Of a DNA stretch of 64,000 nt, positions 61,248 to 64,000 are shown piece by piece (within the stretch, counting starts at the first letter, position 1; each line of letters opens with the position of its first letter). The position numbers were made by a program, and so were the translations under genes. The stretch spans positions 89,174-153,173 of the forward strand of contig NZ_JOEZ01000030.1 in the NCBI RefSeq assembly GCF_000721175.1. Direction: 5' to 3'. Below the pieces are notes generated by a model. That model was not told where the DNA came from, did no database searches, and was given only the letters and a program-made list of their open reading frames with translations. The stretch is from Streptomyces anulatus. GTDB taxonomy: Bacteria > Actinomycetota > Actinomycetes > Streptomycetales > Streptomycetaceae.

Positions 61248-61399
61248 ACCACTTGGCTACCCCGCCCGGGAACGATCACCTCACGCCTCGGCGCGGATTT
61301 CGCCGAGTCGGGGTAAGGACCGGCGCGGAACGGCCCGCGGGCTGCCCGCACCGGCCCGGCCCAGCCCCGTTGCGCTTCCGCGGCGAGGGAAAGGGCGGT

Positions 61400-61718
61400 G
61401 ATCGGCTGTGCGCCGCCTTCGAGGTCGGGCTCGACAAGGACCTGTCCCGGTACCGCGACAGCCCGCTCCACACGTCCACTGAGCAGATCGGCATCGGCCT
61501 GCTTGACCTGTTCGACCAAAGGGCCACGGCCCGACTCCGCGGGGCACCTGACGGACAAGCGCCGGTCCACCTCGGTCGCACCCTCTTCGACTTCACCCGG
61601 CCGCACGGGCGCGGCCCGCGGCCCGAGCCGAACGACGCGCCGGCGGGCAACCGCTGGGTCTTCGCGGACAGGCCCCGGCGGCAGCCGCCGGGGCGTACGC
61701 GGCGGACCACATCGCCGG
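61400..61718 (+). other. unidentified coding-like fragment
   Basis: In one frame the sequence reads DRLCAAFEVGLDKDLSRYRD then PLHTSTEQIGIGLLDLFDQR and PVHLGRTLFDFTRP, with strongly GC-biased third positions. It has no convincing start and runs into the convergent HEAT-repeat gene. It may be a gene remnant; I cannot name the family. The rest of 61248-61718 shows nothing. Confidence 0.3.
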
Positions 61719-62435
61719 TCAGCGCTCCCCGGCACCTTCGGCCCCGGCCCCGGCGGCAGCAGCGGCGTCCGCTCTTTCCGGGGCGGGTGCGAGAATCCGC
61801 TTCGCCTTCTCGGCGGCCGCTTCGAGGTCGGCGCGCCGGGCCCTCAGGAGCGTCCTGGTGGCACGGGCGTGCTCGGCCACCGCCGGATCGGGGCCGTCCG
61901 CGGCCTTCTCCAGGGCGGACTCCACCACGTCACCGAGGTCGACCAGGGCGCGGCTCAAACTCAGCCGCAGACCGCGGTTGCCACGTCCGAGTTCCCTGAC
62001 CAGTTCGTCGGTCAGGTCCTTCTCCTCGCCTTCGGGTACGAGGGAGACCGCGACGCGCCACGCGGTCCGAGCGGTCTCGTCGTCGGCGTCGTGCAGCATG
62101 TCGCGCGTGATCCAGTCCCACGCGCCCCTGTCGCCGATCTTGGACAGCGTGTGCAACGCCTGGCTGCGGGCCTGGGCGTGCGCGGAGTCGAGTTCCTGAC
62201 GGATCCGGGGCAGGGTGACCTCCGGCGAGTAGCGCATCAGCGCCCAGGACAGCGTGTCCCGCACGAAGAGGTCCGGCTCGACCCCGCACCGCTCGACAAG
62301 CGTCTCCAGGAGTACGGGGTCGGGGGTCGAGCCGGCCGCCATGGCGGCCTGGAGCCGGACCGACGGGTCCTGGGCGTTCAGGGCGTTGACCAGGCGGGTC
62401 TGCTGCGGGGCTCCGTGCGTGTCGATCGGGACCAT
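61719..62435 (-). CDS. HEAT-repeat domain protein
   Basis: 238 residues from ATG 62435. Successive helical pairs (TRLVNALNAQDPSVRLQAAM, FVRDTLSWALMRYSPEVTLP, RSQALHTLSKIGDRGAW, GLRLSLSRALVDLGDVVESA) form a HEAT/PBS-lyase-like solenoid, followed by an Ala/Glu-rich helical tail. Probably a protein-interaction adaptor. The AGGAG before the ATG leaves no spacer, so the true start is uncertain. Confidence 0.8.
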   Translation of the reverse strand: MVPIDTHGAPQQTRLVNALNAQDPSVRLQAAMAAGSTPDPVLLETLVERCGVEPDLFVRDTLSWALMRYSPEVTLPRIRQELDSAHAQARSQALHTLSKIGDRGAWDWITRDMLHDADDETARTAWRVAVSLVPEGEEKDLTDELVRELGRGNRGLRLSLSRALVDLGDVVESALEKAADGPDPAVAEHARATRTLLRARRADLEAAAEKAKRILAPAPERADAAAAAGAGAEGAGER

Positions 62436-62647
62436 CTCCTGCGTGTGGTGAGAGAACCTTGTCGTTGTGGCAGGGCTGCTACGGCCTCGTCCGGCCCGGT
62501 CAGAGACGAGGCAGCAGCCCGAACCGGCCGCGCACGTCTGCCAGTTCCGGGGCTCGTGGATCACGGCGAGGCAGACGCCGACGCACCGTTCGCCGGCGTG
62601 CGTGGGCTGCTCCGGTGTGGGACGGGACGCCCCGTTCGTGCGGAGCG

Positions 62648-63277
62648 TCAGGATGAGGCGGGCGCCCGCAGCATCGACGACAGCGTGCTGTCGAGGATGT
62701 CGGGGACGTCCTCGATCTTGAGGTGTCGTGCGTCGGCCTCGGCCGCGGCGGCGTGCAGCAGGCTGTAGAAGGTGGTCACCAGCCAGGACAGCGGGAGGTC
62801 CGTGCGGAACACGCCCTCCTCCTGCCCGCGGACCAGGACCCGCTCCACCCGTGCGAGGACCTTCTCGTGGTGCCTGCGGTGCCGGGCCGGGGCGATGACG
62901 CCCTCCGACGCGGCGAGCAGGAACGCATGGCGCTCCAGGATCCGCCAGCCGGACCGGACGAGCAGGGAGAAGGCCTCGTCGGCCGGACCCTCGTCGAGCA
63001 CCTGGCTCTGCAGCGCCGCGTCCGCCTGCTCGACGGAGTGCTCGAGCACCGCGTCGAGCAGGTCCTCGCGGGACGGGAAGTGCGCGTACAGCGTGACCCG
63101 GCTCACCCTGGCCGCGCCGGCGACCGCGGAGAGGCTGACGTTGGGGTCCTTGCGGAAGCAGTCGAAGGCGGCGGCGACGATGGAGGCGATGCTCCGCTCC
63201 GCGTCCGCGCGTCGGCGCGGTTCTCCTCCTGGCGTACGGCCGCCGGGGCGGCGTACCTTCTCGTGCGGCGTGGACAT
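62648..63277 (-). CDS. TetR-family transcriptional regulator
   Basis: 209 residues from ATG 63277. A basic N-terminus (HEKVRRPGGRTPGGEPRRRA) precedes the HTH at about 28-75 (SIASIVAAAFDCFRKDPNVS, LSAVAGAARVSRVTLYAHFP). The C-terminal helical domain is of the common TetR_C type. Targets may include the HEAT-repeat gene downstream (same strand) or itself; a TGAACA-N4-TGTTCA dyad lies 171 bp upstream. Confidence 0.9.
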   Translation of the reverse strand: MSTPHEKVRRPGGRTPGGEPRRRADAERSIASIVAAAFDCFRKDPNVSLSAVAGAARVSRVTLYAHFPSREDLLDAVLEHSVEQADAALQSQVLDEGPADEAFSLLVRSGWRILERHAFLLAASEGVIAPARHRRHHEKVLARVERVLVRGQEEGVFRTDLPLSWLVTTFYSLLHAAAAEADARHLKIEDVPDILDSTLSSMLRAPASS

Positions 63278-63447
63278 GATGTGAGCGTAGGCCCCTCTTT
63301 GGTGACGGACGGTGCGTCGGGCTGCTCCGGCGGCTTCGCGGAGCTCGGTGGTGCTGCCGGCGGAGAGCATCGGGCCCGCGCCGTGAAGCTGTAGATGCCG
63401 ACCAACCACGGCAACTCACCGGTGCGGTCACGGCACACTCCTTAACT

Positions 63448-63463
63448 TGAACACGACTGTTCA
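63448..63463. promoter_or_regulatory. TGAACA-N4-TGTTCA dyad
   Basis: Perfect 6-bp arms with a CGAC spacer. The spacing (GAAC-N6-GTTC) differs from the SOS box (N4), so a TetR operator is more likely than LexA. Confidence 0.5.
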
Positions 63464-63738
63464 GGTTGAGGGTAGCGCGGAGCTCGACTCAAGTCGAACA
63501 GTCACGTAAAGGCTGAGTGGTCGGCGAACCCTACGGCGCCTGAATCACAGCCTCGCTCCGACCGATCCGCCGGGTTCGCCCTACGCGAGCACGGCGCCGG
63601 AACCCCTCCGCCCGACGAGGCGCGCACCCTCCAGCGCCATCGCGAAGACGAAACCCGCCGCGAGTGTCCCGGCGTGCGTCCGGTGCGCACGCCGTCCCGC
63701 TTCCCCTCCGTTTGGTACCTTTCACTGGACACGAAAAT

Positions 63739-63752
63739 CGATCGGATGTTCG
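63739..63752. promoter_or_regulatory. SOS-box-like LexA site upstream of recA
   Basis: CGATC-GGAT-GTTCG differs at one base from the actinobacterial SOS consensus CGAAC-N4-GTTCG. It lies 91 bp before the recA ATG in a relatively AT-rich patch. Confidence 0.55.
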
Positions 63753-63843
63753 TTTTTTGATCTCCGACACGTCCGTTGTCGGCAGTAGACGCCCACGTTC
63801 TCCGACGTGCGGCGTGCCACTCAATCGGACCGGGTGAGAGCTC

Positions 63844-64000
63844 ATGGCAGGAACCGACCACGAGAAGGCGCTGGACACCGCACTCGCACAGATCGAGCGG
63901 AAGTTCGGCAAGGGTGCGGTGATGCGCCTCGGTGAGCGGCCGAACGAGCCCATCGAGGTCATCCCCACGGGTTCGACCGCCCTCGACGTCGCCCTCGGCG
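63844..64000 (+). CDS. recA: recombinase RecA (3'-truncated by window edge)
   Basis: The first 52 residues are visible: [40 protein letters not shown] and [12 protein letters not shown], the universally conserved RecA N-terminus. It performs strand exchange and SOS activation. The Walker A motif lies beyond the window. An SOS-like box upstream suggests LexA control. Confidence 0.97.
   Translation, partial: MAGTDHEKALDTALAQIERKFGKGAVMRLGERPNEPIEVIPTGSTALDVALG

Larger units (their letters stand above)
63278..63843. other. intergenic region between tetR and recA
   Basis: 566 bp between divergent genes, without a supportable reading frame. It contains the dyad at 63448-63463, the related but degenerate CGAACAGTC near 63495, and the SOS-like site at 63739-63752. 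Confidence 0.5.

Noticed and set aside
63448..63463. Possible SOS box
   Set aside because: GAAC and GTTC are separated by six bases, not four, so LexA binding is unlikely.

Overview
The window is a stretch of very high-GC actinobacterial chromosome. Codon third positions are almost always G or C, GTG and TTG starts are common, many genes overlap by ATGA or GTGA, and several families are typical of Streptomyces (DUF3068, DUF5709, DUF6343, paired TerD proteins, SpoIIE-type phosphatases, an ANTAR protein, a glnA4-type cluster). The right edge enters recA. I read it as Streptomyces or a close relative. No rRNA, tRNA, CRISPR array, intact insertion sequence or prophage is visible.

Layout. 1-5.5 kb: the tail of a winged-helix protein, a 164-bp nested inverted-repeat element, a TatA-like gene, a BlaI/M56-peptidase pair, two TerD-family genes and a membrane protein. 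Near-identical palindromes (TCTACAG-N2-CTGTAGA) precede tatA and lie between blaI and terD, which suggests one BlaI regulon. 5.4-12.3 kb: a gamma-glutamylation cluster (gamma-Glu hydrolase, ethanolamine-type permease, GntR regulator, glnA4-like ligase, aldehyde dehydrogenase, SDR) whose parts fit conversion of ethanolamine to glycine. 12.4-13.8 kb: a PucR-type regulator coupled to a 50-residue membrane peptide. 13.9-25.5 kb: a nine-gene, largely translationally coupled surface-glycan-type operon behind a good TTGACA-N17-TACTGT promoter. It encodes a DUF3068 protein, a GT4 glycosyltransferase, three methyltransferases, a 1459-residue AftD-like membrane arabinofuranosyltransferase homologue, a condensation-domain acyltransferase-like protein, a multispanning membrane protein and a Trm112-like zinc-ribbon protein.

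25.6-28.0 kb: acyl-CoA dehydrogenase with a PadR regulator and a perfect PadR-type operator. 28.1-42.1 kb: genes of a general-stress type (SDR, plasmid-stabilisation-like protein, DUF5709, GAF-SpoIIE phosphatase, zinc alcohol dehydrogenase, isochorismatase, CDGSH protein, haem-oxygenase-like enzyme, ANTAR, SRPBCC, FAD oxidoreductase, phosphoribosyltransferase, DUF6343). Several are preceded by sigma-B-like GTTT-N14/15-GGG promoters, and three decayed genes lie among them. 42.1-44.8 kb: SulP anion transporter with a divergent MerR regulator. 44.6-50.2 kb: a paoABCD-like molybdenum aldehyde oxidoreductase operon with a divergent TetR regulator and twin operators.

50.2-51.2 kb is a gene graveyard: an AEC transporter fragment, and NanE and NanA/DapA-like genes that both lack their 5' halves and abut head to head. 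51.6-54.6 kb: glpF-glpK and a GNAT acetyltransferase. 54.6-55.1 kb: a decayed FecCD permease. 55.1-62.6 kb: a PQQ-propeller Ser/Thr kinase, an MpaB-type oxygenase with a divergent TetR, an acyl-CoA dehydrogenase and a HEAT-repeat protein. 62.6-64 kb: a TetR regulator and the start of recA, with an SOS-box-like site upstream.
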